Shown: positions 50,209 to 61,536, counted from the first letter of the stretch. The stretch: DNA of 64,000 nt from Aculops lycopersici (GCA_015350385.1 WNKI01000002.1:9172515-9236514); one strand, 5' to 3'. Notes: a model not told the origin generated them from the letters alone. Numbers and translations: made by a program.

Positions 50209-53200
50209 GTAAGTATTTGTTTATTTGTTTGTGTATTTTTTATTTTTATTTTTATTTTTTTTACACATACCTTTTCGTCGTCTAATTCTACACACACACA
50301 CACAATAGTCTTTGCCTAAAAACTCATCATGTTACAAAGAGAAACGTTTTGCGCCAAACGGAAGTCGAGAGCCACTGAATTTAATCGCCTTGTCGCTCGT
50401 CGGTCGCCAACCTGAAGTTGAGCAGAGAACCAGACGTAAAATATGGTTGCTCGTTAGCAACACATATTTTACACACAAAAGTGATCAACGCCCAACTTCC
50501 GCTCGCTTGTGGCGGCCGCGCGCTCATGCCCACTGGAGCCTCCACTGCCAAATAGAATAGCGCGACGCTCGCCAATTGCACGTAACTTTTCTCTAATGCT
50601 CTTGTGGCTGTGGTCGTTGTCGTTGCCATCGGTGCTACTGCTTCCCTATTGAATTCTATGGCCACTGGGTAGTGCCTCAAAAAGACCTCGGTGCTCACTG
50701 GCGCATGGCGACATGCGACTGGCCGACCGACCGACCGACCGACCGACTGACTGACTGGCCAATGGACAGGAGCAAGTGAGCAGCGACAAGTTAGTCGCTA
50801 GTTAAAGTTCAATGCTTGGTGCTTGGTGCTCAACGCTAATGAGCGGCGCGAGGCCACAACAACCGAGCGGCGCCGCTGCTCACCAGGGCACAAGAGCTAC
50901 CTGCGCCACTTCCTGTCTCTTGAATCTTGCAAACGAGCAGTTTGCGTAACTTTTCTCTTTCTCTCTCTCAGTCTTCCAGCCAACCAAGCAAATGAAGTGA
51001 ACTTGAAATCTATGTGCGCCGCCTAACCATCTTCCCGTGATCCAATCTAACCTTTGAACAACCACTCGAAAAATATCAACAACCAAAAACAGCTCACGCA
51101 CAAAGCGACTTCGAGCCACTAACGCCGACCGGAAGGATCTCGCTCGCGGCCAATGGCTCGCTGGTGATTAGAAATGCGGACAAATCCGACGAGGCCAATT
51201 ATTTATGCAAATCCTACAATGGTATTGGCAAGGGCATAAGCTGGTCAACTTCGCTTAAAGTGACGGGTAAGTGTTCATTTCAATTTATTATGGCTTAGTT
51301 AATAATCTCCGCCAGTTGTTTAGAGTGAGCGACTGTGAGTCACTTTAAACAATTGACTCGCTCATTGAACCTCTGTTCAGAGTAGAGCGAGGAGAAGTGA
51401 CTTTTGGATTTTCATGGCTTGTGAAGCTGACGAAGCGCGACCACCGAACTGAAAGTCTTGACTTGACCACAATCCACTTCATTGGATTTAGCGAGTGCCA
51501 CACACAGACGCGTGCGCTGCCCTTCATTGAGTGAGTCGAGTCGCCCAGCCAGCCAGCGAGCCAGTCAATTATTATTATAACTTAAATAACTCACACGACC
51601 AGGACGACAGCGCACACGCTGTCGCCTTGGAAAAAATTTAAACGATCAAGATGATAACTAATTAACTTGACTCTCTCTCCTCGTCCGCACCACTAAATAA
51701 CCCGCCACTGGAACACAATGAATTAACCAAATGAACAACAGTTCCGGCGCACTTCGAGTCCACCAAACAACAGACTAGCTTCGTCAAGCGCCAGAGTCAG
51801 GTTCAGTTGCGCTGCGACGCGCAAGGCGACGAACCATTAACCATCGAATGGTACAAGAACAAGCAGAGGCTAACAAATGATATCGATCCCAGATATAGTA
51901 TTCACAATAAGCCACTTCAAAATGGTCTCATCTCGTTGTTATTAATTAAGCAAGTCTCGCGCCAGGACAACTCGGTTTATGAGTGCGTTTCGCGCAATCA
52001 GGCTGGCAAGGACCGTTTGCCCATTGAGTTAATTGTTCAGGAGGAGCCAGATAGTATTCAGGAGCTACAGGCCACACAGATAAACTCGCGTTCCGTTACG
52101 CTTATGTGGACTGAACCATATGACGGCCGAAGTGGCATCACTAACTATACGTTCCAGTACAAGAAGATTTCGGATTCACCCTCGCAGAGTTCATCATCAC
52201 CATCATCATCAAACATTGCAAGTCCATCATTAGTTGACGGAGGCGGCTATGATTTTGTGGACTCAATTGTAAGCTTAAGTGACTCCTCGTCTTCAAACAA
52301 CAGACAGGTGGCTAGTGGAGGCAACAGCGAGGAGGCGTGGCAATCGGCCACCAGATTAACTGTTCCCGCTTCAGTCGGTACAAGCGGAGGCGTCAAGTCA
52401 ATCACAATCGAGAAACTTGATCCATCCTCGAGGTACATGCTGCGCGCTTTAGCTAGCAACTCAATTGGATCAAGCAAATTTAGTCAACCACTTGAGTTCA
52501 ATACGGAGGAGGAGGCACCGGAAGTGGGGCCAACAAACATCAGGGCGCTGGCAATAAACTCGACCAGCATTCAGGTTAGCTGGGACGAGATACCAAAGAG
52601 CAGGCAATTGGGTAGGATTCATGGATATTATATTGGTTATAGGGCGGCCAGTTTAAACTCAAGCGCTGCAAACTTTGTATACAAGCCTTACGTAATTAGT
52701 GAGCTAACATTGCAACAGCAGCAACAGGTTGCCAGCCAACGCCTAGAGGGCAACGCTTTAATTCCAAGTCCAATTGTGTCATCGCTCGTTGGATTGGGCT
52801 CAACGGGCCACCCGGCAACAAGTGTCGATGGCCGCGTTAACTCAATCAATGGACTTAATTCAAGACTTGAGACCGTGATTCACGATTTGAGACGCGATAC
52901 TGCCTACGAAATCACCGTTGTGGCATTCAACTCTCGCGGTTCCGGTCCCTCGTCGGATTTTGTCATTTGTAAAACCATTGAAATGGAAGCACCCAAACCA
53001 GTCAAGATTCAAATCACACGACAGTCAAACGAGTCCATTCACATTGAATGGCAACGCGACCCTCTTGACCAGAATCCAATTGACGAGTATGTATTATATC
53101 AGGAGAACTCACAAAGGTTGGGACAAATTCACCTGCCCGGAAATCAAACTCAATACAAAGCGCCAGGATTAAAGTGTGGCACTAGGTATAGGTTTCATAT

Positions 53201-54905
53201 TGTTGCACACAACAAGGTGGGCAAGAGTTTGCCCAGCGAGGTGGTTGGCGCATCAACAAGTGGCGCCCTGCCAGTGATACCATCAAAGATGAACTTGATC
53301 AAGATGGTCAACTCAACTTGTTTGCTGCTCAACTTGAACGCCTTTCAGGACAACGGATGTCGTATTCAGACATTCACCGTTCGTTACCACATTGAAAAGA
53401 CCAACTACCACCAGCTATCTCAGGTGCAGCAGCAGCAGCAACAACAACAACAACAACAACAACAACTAGCTAATGTTATGGCCTCTTCAGTTGGTGCCTC
53501 AGGTTACCAAATCAACTCGCCCGCTTCGGAATCCATCGTTGGCTCCAATGGATTTGCCGCCACTCATGCCGCACTAACGGCGGCCAGTCAACATGGCGGC
53601 AAGACCATTCCGGCTGAACCGAGCCCGCTGCCGCTGGCGAGTGGTGGAGTAGTTGGTGGTGGCAGTAGTGGTAATGGCAGCGTTAATGGCGGAAGTGGTG
53701 GTGGTAACTCAGCAACAGGCAGCGAGTGGATAACCATCAGGCCGAAGAGCATTGGCAAGCACCAAAAAGCAAATGACGATGACCGAATGGAGTATCTATG
53801 CAATCTGAATCCCGAGGGCGAGTATACAATCCACGTGGCCGCCTCCAATGAGGTTGGTAGGTCCGAGATTGAGTACACCGTCTTGATGTCGTCGGATGAG
53901 CTCCGCTACTCCACCCTCAGGGAAATGATGGAGTTTATGTCCGGCTTACACCAAGTGTTAGCTTACATACCCTCAATTATTATCTTCCTATTGGCTGGCC
54001 TATTTTTAAGCCTGATTAGCTTGATTCTGTACACTACAGTCATCAAGTATTACCACAAGTTTGTGATCTTGCAAAACCAAATTAGAGCCACGAGAAGGGC
54101 AAAACAGGACGAGAAGAGGAGGAGGAAGTTGAACAATTCGAGACACAATAGAAAGGTCGAGGGTTGGGTGGATGAGTACGAGTACGAGAATGAGGACGAG
54201 GAGGACGGCGACGACGAGGAGGACGACGACGACAACGACACTAGTACAACCGCAACAGGTAGTAGTAGCAACAACATGCTTGGAGGCAGCCGAATCATGA
54301 GTCATCAACAACTCGACCTACATTCGCATCATCCGCACAAACAATTCCACAACTCGCAAGGCCACTACCTGTCCAATTTGTCCGCCTTTGACACCTCGTC
54401 GACCGGCGAGAGTCCTTGCGGCCACTTGGGTGGCGCTGGAAATGCCAAGTTTGGCAATGGATCCTTCATATCAACCGCCTCCACGAACTCAATTCACGGT
54501 AGATTCCAGTGTCTGAACTCGAAGCAGTATGTCAAAATGAACGAATACTCAATGTTGCCCACCATCTCGGCAAACCTAAGCCCGCAAGCGAGTGACATTT
54601 ACGGAACTGCGAGCTCGTCGTCGGCGAATGTTTTGGTTACGCAACCTCCAACTCAACAAGCCAATAAACATGTCAAAGGTAACAGCAGCAGCAGCAACAC
54701 CAGCAACACCAACAGTACCAACAATCCAAACTCACTCTATTACTCGACCTTGAGGAGGACAAGTATGCAAACCTACCTTCCCCAACAGCAACAATCATCA
54801 CCTCATCAGCACAATAGATCTCCATCACAACTACAGCAACAGCAACAGCAAAGGCGAGTCTCCGACATCTATGGCTACTATATGCCACAAGGCTCAAGTC
54901 TACAA

Positions 54906-54936
<31 letters not shown>

Positions 54937-55064
54937 AACAACAACAAGTAGTCAGCCAGCAACAACAAGTGGCCGCTAATGAGGCGGCAAACTCAATTTT
55001 TGTCCCACCGCAACAAATCATTTACAGTGCACCAAACATTAGGAGGCAGCCAGTGTTCTTGTAA
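49566..55064 (+). CDS. Dscam-like: Short Dscam-like cell-adhesion receptor (3 Ig, 4 FN3, TM), three exons
   Basis: Single-pass homophilic-type adhesion receptor of the Dscam family, likely acting in neuronal self-recognition or wiring. Exons: 49566-50208, 51093-51266 and 51742-55064; both introns are phase 1 and GT-AG. The product is about 1379 residues from the ATG at 49566. The ATG at 49656 gives a better signal peptide (MNLSQTTLVLASSLLLLAAS) and 1349 residues. Ig1 has VLCTISSG/W/YTCIAKN. Ig2 is split by intron 1 (PRWLNDP; YLCKSYNGIG). Ig3 opens VPAHFEST. Four FN3 domains lie at about 52039-52530, 52531-52990, 52991-53282 and 53283-53895. The membrane helix is at about 53956-54045. The tail is acidic, then Gln/Asn-rich. 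Order and signature phrases match canonical Dscam Ig7-Ig9, FN1-FN2 and FN5-FN6. AATAAA lies at 55136-55141. Confidence 0.88.
50209..51092 (+). other. Dscam-like intron 1
   Basis: 884-base intron, phase 1. It contains a (CA)n tract near 50292-50304 and a GACC/GACT tetranucleotide array near 50723-50757. No alternative Ig exon is visible in it, although alternative exons at this position are known in arthropod Dscam genes. Confidence 0.7.
51093..51266 (+). CDS. Dscam-like: Dscam-like exon 2: second half of Ig2
   Basis: 174-base exon between aaccaaaaacag| and ACGG|gtaagtg. It reads GRISLAANGSLVIRNADKSD then YLCKSYNGIGKG, the closing strands and second Cys of Ig2. A split Ig domain of this kind occurs at the Dscam Ig7/Ig8 position. 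Phase 1 on both sides, so skipping it would keep the frame. Confidence 0.88.
51267..51741 (+). other. Dscam-like intron 2
   Basis: 475-base intron, phase 1, GT-AG. Nothing recognisable inside. Confidence 0.75.
51742..55064 (+). CDS. Dscam-like: Dscam-like exon 3: Ig3, four FN3, membrane helix, cytoplasmic tail
   Basis: The acceptor is gaacaacag|TT, giving VPAHFES. One 3.3-kb exon codes everything downstream. FN1 contains SVTLMWTEPYDGRSGITNY; FN3 ends with LKCGTRYRFHIVAHNKVGKS; FN4 carries NAFQDNGCRIQTFTV. Low-complexity insertions sit in the FN1 (Ser-rich), FN2 and FN4 (Gln run plus Gly/Ser) loops. The tail holds a run of about 20 Asp/Glu (near 54190-54240) soon after the helix, and two Gln runs near 54830 and 54905. 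Confidence 0.88.
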
Positions 55065-55172
55065 ACATCTTGAATAACAACTTCATTTTTCATTCCGTGA
55101 TACAATTTTTTCCTTAAAAAAGTAAAGATTTATTAAATAAAATATCCTTAATGATACCTAAATGATTTGTGT

Positions 55173-55496
55173 CTAGGGTGCCACATTTATAGCCTTGCGG
55201 CCCTTCGAATTTCCACTTGGGTTGGCAGCAAAAGAAACTTTAATCTTTCTACCCACAATCGTGGTTCCATTAAAATTATCTATAGCCAACTCACAGCTCC
55301 TAGGATCCTCGTATGTCAGGAAACAAAAGCCACGTGACTTGCCGGTCTCCTTGTCACGCGATAGGGCTATCTCAGTCACTTCGCCATACTGTGAGAAAAC
55401 ACATATTATATCACCCTCTGTCAACTCATAAGGTAAGCCACCAGCGTAAATCCTCGGCTTGTTGTCTCCATCATTACCAACTGACATTCGATTCAT
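55173..55496 (-). CDS. Minimal RBMX2/Ist3-like RRM protein
   Basis: A 107-residue protein that is almost entirely one RNA-recognition motif. The stretch GGLPYELTEGDIICVFSQYG is the signature of RBMX2/Ist3 (Snu17), a component of the spliceosomal RES complex. RNP2 (IYAGGL) and RNP1 (SRGFCFLTY) are intact, and DPRSCELAIDNFNG follows. It lacks the roughly 35-residue N-terminal extension with its SWH motif and the long basic C-terminal tail of RBMX2. The stop is only 109 bases from the convergent Dscam-like stop. It could be a shortened paralogue, a retrocopy, or the last exon of a longer gene. Confidence 0.78.
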   Translation of the reverse strand: MNRMSVGNDGDNKPRIYAGGLPYELTEGDIICVFSQYGEVTEIALSRDKETGKSRGFCFLTYEDPRSCELAIDNFNGTTIVGRKIKVSFAANPSGNSKGRKAINVAP

Positions 55497-55576
55497 CTCT
55501 TTGAGTTTCTACTCAAGTAATTACAGTGCCCCTCGAAACTGGCCACGAATTCTTGATTCTTGCTTCTTGAGGTCTA

Positions 55577-55717
55577 TTAAAATTTTTGAGGCTTCTTCCT
55601 GCTAATTTTCTTGGTCTTGGTCAATTTCTTGACGCTTCCTCTAATTGTATTCTTCCTCTTGCGCTCGTAACTTCTTCTGTTTACATTTGATGCCGATTTT
55701 ATTTTATGCGCGCGTTG
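55577..55717 (-). CDS. Possible short exon coding a Lys/Arg-rich C-terminus
   Basis: After a plausible acceptor (ttattattgccttcag|CAA) the frame codes 46 residues, including NVNRRSYERKRKNTIRGS and KKLTKTKKISRKK, then TAA. The composition resembles nucleolar or ribosome-assembly protein tails. It lies on the same strand just upstream of the RRM gene, and no start or upstream exon was found. It could be chance. Confidence 0.3.
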   Translation of the reverse strand, partial: QRAHKIKSASNVNRRSYERKRKNTIRGSVKKLTKTKKISRKKPQKF

Positions 55718-56013
55718 CTGAAGGCAATAATAAATAAGAAAAGTTCCTATTCTAAATATAATTCATCAAGTTTATTCATCTCATCAAGATCAAAGCCAGT
55801 TTTGAGAGGCACTGTAACCTCATTAAATGGATCTCGGGAATAAAAAAGTCCTATCTATTCTTGGAAATAGCAAGTGCATTTGAGTTAACTGGGTTATATT
55901 TACACAACGCTGTACTGGCTCACTTCACTTCAGGTAATTTCTTAACCTAGAACATTGCACTTTCACTCTGATCGACAAGACATCAGGGATCTCCTTGAAA
56001 CCTCATCAAAACA

Positions 56014-57009
56014 ATGCCAACAAAAACATTTAAACCCTCGCCAAGGGTTCTGAGTATCCAGAGTCATGTAGTTAGCGGATATTGTGGGAACAAGAGTGTA
56101 ACATTTCCATTACAATTATTAGAATTCGAAGTGGATGTCGTGAATTCGGTGCAATTATCAAATCACACCCAATATAAGGTAACAAAGGGCCAAATTTTCA
56201 ACAGTCAAGATTTGGAAAAACTTCACGACGGATTAAGGGAGAACCAATTGCTTTCATTGTATGATCAGATATTAACCGGCTATGTGGCTGATGTTAGCTA
56301 CATTATTTCCATGGCGAAGTTGATCGAAGAGGTTAAAGCTTCGCGAATGCTCAAACAATTGGATTGTAGGTACACTTTTGATCCAGTGTTGGGCGATGAT
56401 GGAATTGGATTCTATGTGCCAGGAGCGGAGAGGGTTGCCGAGGCTTACAAGAAGTATCTCCTCCCATTAGCGGACATTATAACACCGAATCGTTTCGAGG
56501 CCAGCATCCTGAGTGGAGTCGAGATAGATACATCGAGTCCAGAGGCCATGGACCAGAGTGTCCGGGCCATTAATGTGCTCCATGGATTAGGATTACAGGT
56601 GGTGGTTATAACCTCGCTAAGTCTTTCATCCAACCCTGAGGAGTTGACTTGTATTCTAAGTCATCAGTCGAAGGCGTCGTCGAGTGGAGATATCGACAAG
56701 ACTTCTCTGGGACAGCAACAAGATATTTGGACCATTCGTGTCCCGAAACTGGCCTGTCCATTCACTGGCACTGGTGATCTCTTTGCCTCACTACTCTCGG
56801 CCTGGTTACATAAATCAAATTTCAATCTGAAATTAGCGCTCGAGAACACTGTCAATAGTATCCACAAGATTCTCGAGGACACTTTCGACTATTACAACTC
56901 CATTGGTGACGGATCGATGCTAAGCCTGGAGCTCAGATTAGTCCAGAACAAGTCCAGTATCATGGAACCAGGCTCACGGTTCAAGGCTGAATTGTATAAG
57001 ATTGTATAA
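56014..57009 (+). CDS. Pdxk: Pyridoxal kinase
   Basis: Cytosolic kinase that phosphorylates pyridoxal, pyridoxine and pyridoxamine for pyridoxal-5'-phosphate supply (ribokinase-like fold). The 331-residue protein (human about 312) keeps VLSIQSHVVSGYCGNKSVTF, FEVDVVNSVQLSNHTQY, TGYVADVSYI, DPVLGDDGIGFYVP, PLADIITPNRFEASILSG, and the anion-hole/catalytic GTGDLFASLL with Asp at about 255. There is a short Ser-rich insertion (KASSSGDID) before IRVPKL. The gene is intron-less. The start ATG in context AACAATGCC gives the family's N-terminus. It is transcribed away from the RRM gene, with about 520 bases between the two starts. Confidence 0.96.
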   Translation: MPTKTFKPSPRVLSIQSHVVSGYCGNKSVTFPLQLLEFEVDVVNSVQLSNHTQYKVTKGQIFNSQDLEKLHDGLRENQLLSLYDQILTGYVADVSYIISMAKLIEEVKASRMLKQLDCRYTFDPVLGDDGIGFYVPGAERVAEAYKKYLLPLADIITPNRFEASILSGVEIDTSSPEAMDQSVRAINVLHGLGLQVVVITSLSLSSNPEELTCILSHQSKASSSGDIDKTSLGQQQDIWTIRVPKLACPFTGTGDLFASLLSAWLHKSNFNLKLALENTVNSIHKILEDTFDYYNSIGDGSMLSLELRLVQNKSSIMEPGSRFKAELYKIV

Positions 57010-58931
57010 GATTTTTCTTCCGAAAAGAAGTTAGAGGAGCGGGGAACTCGGTCTTTCAAGACAAAGTCGTCGATAGCAACAAAAAACTACTTGTATCATG
57101 CAGATGCAAATTTATCCACTTAAGCAGATTATATTTAGAACTTTCCCTAGTTTTGTACCTTTGTAACAGCAAGAGACGAGGAATTGGCATTAAGCGAATA
57201 GCTCAATTACTCGAGTAACTATCTACACTTATTCCATACCATGCTACTATCACTATCAATACTACCACCACTACTTTCAAAATCATCAATATGTTAGCCT
57301 TATTAGTTGGGATATTTAGGCCATGGACGTCGGCAAGTCAGGCGCATGACGAGTGATGGTAAACAAGAATAACTCGTCGCTTCCCAAATGATAAATCTCA
57401 TCTAGTCCAGATCGTCATCTTGTCCACACTCATTGCATCACTAATCGTTTATAATAAGAGCCATTGGATTTATTTCATTATATCAACTATTACTGTCTGT
57501 GTTCTGCTTAGGAAGCAGAGAAAGATATAGAGTTAGAAATGACCAAAACTAGACCAAATTGGACAAGACAAGCGAGTAGACAAACAATAAGCATGCAATA
57601 AATTAACAACGAAAAGGATGGCTATGGATAAAATCGCTCATGCATACAATGCAAAGTTCACGATCACTGACCCTACAAGATATCCCTACCCATGACTTTG
57701 ATAGCTCCAATTTATGTGCAGAGATAGAGAGAGAGAGAGAGATAGAGAGAGAGAGAGGCTAACACAAGATAGCTAGCTCGCCGGCCGGCTTGCCAAGTGG
57801 AGAGGCGAATTCGCGTAGATGAGTAGCTTGTGCTGGAAGTAAGAGGCCACTTGCTGTGTAGTAGCGAGTGGTGGTGCCAAGTGACCGGCTCTCTGGTTGG
57901 CCGTTGGATGGGGGGGGGCACAAAAAGGGCCAAGGCAAACATATTATCGTTGTTGCGAAGAGAGTGACAAATACATGTATGTGTTGTTTTGGTGGCATGA
58001 AGCAACTGGATTTGTCTGGAGCAAGTCTTTAAATGTGAATTGATAGTGTGTAACCGGGACATCAACTTGGCGAGCGAATGATAAATTTGCTGCTGCAGCC
58101 GCCTCACAAGTTGTAAGTTGCAACGACGTGGACAGATCCGATACGCCCACGTTGCTGCTATCTTATCGGATTTACGCGCTATGCGCCTATGATAGATGAC
58201 CAATGACTGGCACGCTGGCTACCCTGTCATCTGACACCATGATGACCATCGACTAGAGTTTGCCTAAATATAATGCATTGAAACTGACCGTTAGCTGAGT
58301 TGGGTTACAAAGCCAAAGGAGGGGGAGAAGCGAGCTTGAGTGCATTTATGGTTTCCAGTCACTCCTCTTTTACACCGCGGCCGCCACCATTCTCATAATA
58401 ATCTCTTCTCTCCATTCGGTCAACAACTAGCCGCCAACTATGACGCTCGGATAGAGATAGAGTCGGCTGATCGCCGTCGACTTGGTAGTAGTATCGCTAT
58501 TGCTATTGCCACCGCTTTCTTTCCACAAAAAAGAGTCGATGTCGCTATAGTCACTCTGTGTAACTGTTACTGTTGTTGTTGTTGTTTCTTTTCTCTAGCT
58601 AGCATCCCGCGCTCAAATGACGCAACGATCGGCTTTAGGGGCAATATCGTCGTTGTCGATGCCGTCGACGTTTCGATCGTCGTGGCCACCACTAGCTTCT
58701 CAAGCAACTCGACGGAATGACATTATTTTCATGGCCCATCGAGTTGTTGTTTATGTCCGCACCAATGGCTGCCAGCCCCTCAGCTTCCGCCCGTTCGACC
58801 CCTGAGCTTCGTCGGCTTCGTGGGTCGCAACTGTCTCCGCTAGTTTGGCGATCGCCGAGCGAGAAGAAGCGATAGCAAGCTAGCTCGCTTGCCGGCCAAT
58901 TGGATTGCTAACGCCAACACTCATACGCACG

Positions 58932-58979
<48 letters not shown>

Positions 58980-61410
58980 CACAAAAGTACACATACAGAG
59001 GAGGAACAGCAGCAGCAAGCGAGGGACTAATGGTGAGAGGGAGTTAAACGCACAAAGAAAGAGCACACGATGGCGCCGGCGGTCGATGTCGATCCGTCGA
59101 CGATAGGAAACTGGCACTGCAATTGTGTGGGCGCCCCTCTCGCACAAGAGTCACTAGTCACGGCGCGCATAGCACAAAATCATGTCTCCGCTCAATACTG
59201 TTGTTGTTGTTGTTGTTGTCGGCGGCGGCAATTTCAACGACCGGAGCGCCCAAAGCCGCTAGGCGCCAGACCGCTTCTCGGCGGCTGGCTTGCCAAGTGG
59301 GCGACAAGAGTTCGAGTGGATCGTGGTGGTGCACGGCGCGCACAGCAGTTGACTTGCTGTATGCGCGAACGGCGCTCGTTAGACTGTGTGTTTTGGGCGC
59401 CAAGTTAGCTAACTTGTGTTGTGGTGTCCGCGCGACTTGAACTGACGGTTGCGGCGAAGGCCAGTAAGCTAACTGACTGCGGCGGCGGCGACGACGGCGA
59501 TGCAAGTCGATAGCTTTAACTGAGGAGAGGAAGCGACGACTACCACGAACGTTGCAATGAAGCGCCAAGCTGATTGGCTCGCGCCGAGCAGTGAATAGGA
59601 GGCAAAGGAGGAGTGACGCAGGTGCATACGTAGATAGTTGGCTGGCCCAAGGAAGAGGGGAAGAAGGAAAGAAAGAGAATGCAACTGTGTGGCCGCTTGT
59701 AGATTTGGGGACTAGTAGATCTTTGGAGGGAAACTCGTTGGCCAGCTTGCCGCCTAGCTAGCTCGCCGGTTTGGCAACAGCGGCTGTGTTGGTCGCGCAT
59801 AGGTCCGCTTCCTGGGCTCAGCTCGGCTTAGCTTGGTGTGTAAGTTGAACGTAGCGCTCGCTCGCTCGCTTATGAGTTGCGACGGAAGCCGAGCGGACGG
59901 TTTATGCGCGCGGACAGCCAGCCAGCCAGCTAGCTTGCCAAAGTCGAAGAGTGCTAGCTGGCTGGCTCGCTGGCTCGCTACATGGAGAGTCAAACGAGCA
60001 AACGTTTGGTCTGTTGTCAGAGTCTTCTCGCCCCCTTCCTCTCTTTCTTTGGGGCTCCAGTGAGCCGCTAGTGAGAGTAACACACTATTTGATACTGCGG
60101 CTGGTTTGCCTGTCTCCTCGATTCCTCAGCTCCTATTTGTGAGCAGCATTTGAACGCCTTCCTGTCAAAAGAGATAGGGAGTGGGAGTGAGGAAAAGTAG
60201 AGAAAGGAAAGAGGGAGACTGGAGAGGAATTTACATATATACATCGGCCACTAAACTCCTCGGGGGCACTACTTAGTGGGCCGAATGAAAGTGAGGAGGA
60301 AAACAAATGTTTATTTGAGCATAGGCTGAGATGGGAAAGAAAAAGAAACAAAGCATAGAGAAAGAGAGACTTGAACTTTGAATTCCAACAGGAACAACAA
60401 GAAAAACAATCGGTTGATGTAACCACAATAGCAGAAATTGCCAACAAGCAAGCAGACAAACCGAAAACCATAAGCGGCCACATTTTGATGGCCACCATTA
60501 AAACTGTACTCATCTGGCGGCGAGACGCAAGCATAGGCGAGAGTTGTATCTCTAGTGATAGTTTGTAGAGGGAGGGAGAGAGAAAGTAAAAGTAAAAGGA
60601 GAAATATTAGTGGCGGCCTGTCGTTGTGTTGGTTACGTAACGTATAGCAATTGCAATGCGTTGAGTTGGTTTCGTTGTTGGTATTATTCTTATTTTATTA
60701 TTGTCCAATTGTCCGCAGTTTTATCTCCATCTAGAAAATAAGGTTAGAAATAAAACTAGATCACACCGCCGGCGCGCAAAGTGTCAGGTAGTCGAGCAGC
60801 CAGCCAGCCGTTCGGTCGGTGGGTCGGCAGGTAAGATAGCGGGCACATAGCGCCGGACATAGCTACGCAACAGCAACAAAGCGAGCGAGATTCCGTTTGA
60901 GTTACTCATGAATATTCAGGCCACCGGAACAGAGCTCAGCGAAAGGAAATAAAAACGAGGCTAGCATAAGGCTAAAGATTTTCTATTACCTCAACCAACC
61001 AACCCACTGACCACCGACTGAACAGGCGCATCAAGCGGAATCAGCAGCAGCTGCTGCCGTTGTTCTTGTCGGCCACATTTTTGCCCCGATGCCATTTCTG
61101 GGGTTGGCATCAATTGGTGTTGGTGTCATTACTATAATCCTTGATTTAATTTGATATTGACAACAAGATAGAGAGACTAGATATTAATAATAACAAAATT
61201 ACTGCAAATAAAAAACAATATTTTTAATTGAAAATTCCAACAAACATAGAAAAGAACCCTTTCAGAAAATAAGAAGACAAACACTGAGAAACTTCAAGAC
61301 AGTAACACCAATAACCGCCGACCGGCTCAATCACGGCGAGTCCAGACCCAAATGCCTGGCCGCCGGGTGGCCAAGGCCGCCCGACGACCGTCCGCCAGGC
61401 GAGCATCCCG
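57010..61410. other. 4.4-kb region between pyridoxal kinase and the RGS gene, no gene recognised
   Basis: Short open frames only. It contains a GA-rich tract at about 57721-57757, a (CA)n(TA)n compound microsatellite near 58936-58980 and several short CTGG/GCTC repeats around 59860-59990. A strong donor-like site (GCAG|gtaaga near 60831) could end a 5' untranslated exon of the RGS gene, but I have no proof. Confidence 0.5.
58934..58980. repeat. (CA)n(TA)n compound microsatellite
   Basis: (ACAC)n passes directly into (AT)n ending near 58980. No coding context. Confidence 0.85.
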
Positions 61411-61536
61411 ATGGCGGGCGCCCTGCCCTTGGCCACCATGGGCTCCGGTTCGGGTTCGGGTCCGGGAACGAAACAGCGCCAGCCGATGTGCAACGAGTGC
61501 GAAAAGTCCCTACCCAATCAGATAGTCTTCGACAAG
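61411..61536 (+). CDS. RGS7: RGS exon 1
   Basis: 42 codons: a Gly/Ser/Pro-rich start, then QRQPMCNECEKSLPNQIVFD and Lys at the donor GACAAG|gtgagtc, phase 0. The CNECEKSLP segment is not typical of vertebrate RGS7. It replaces the usual variable N-terminus before the DEP domain. Confidence 0.75.

Noticed and set aside
57712..58203. 163-codon minus-strand frame
   Set aside because: Ends in a translated GA/TA microsatellite, has no domain and overlaps another frame of equal quality.
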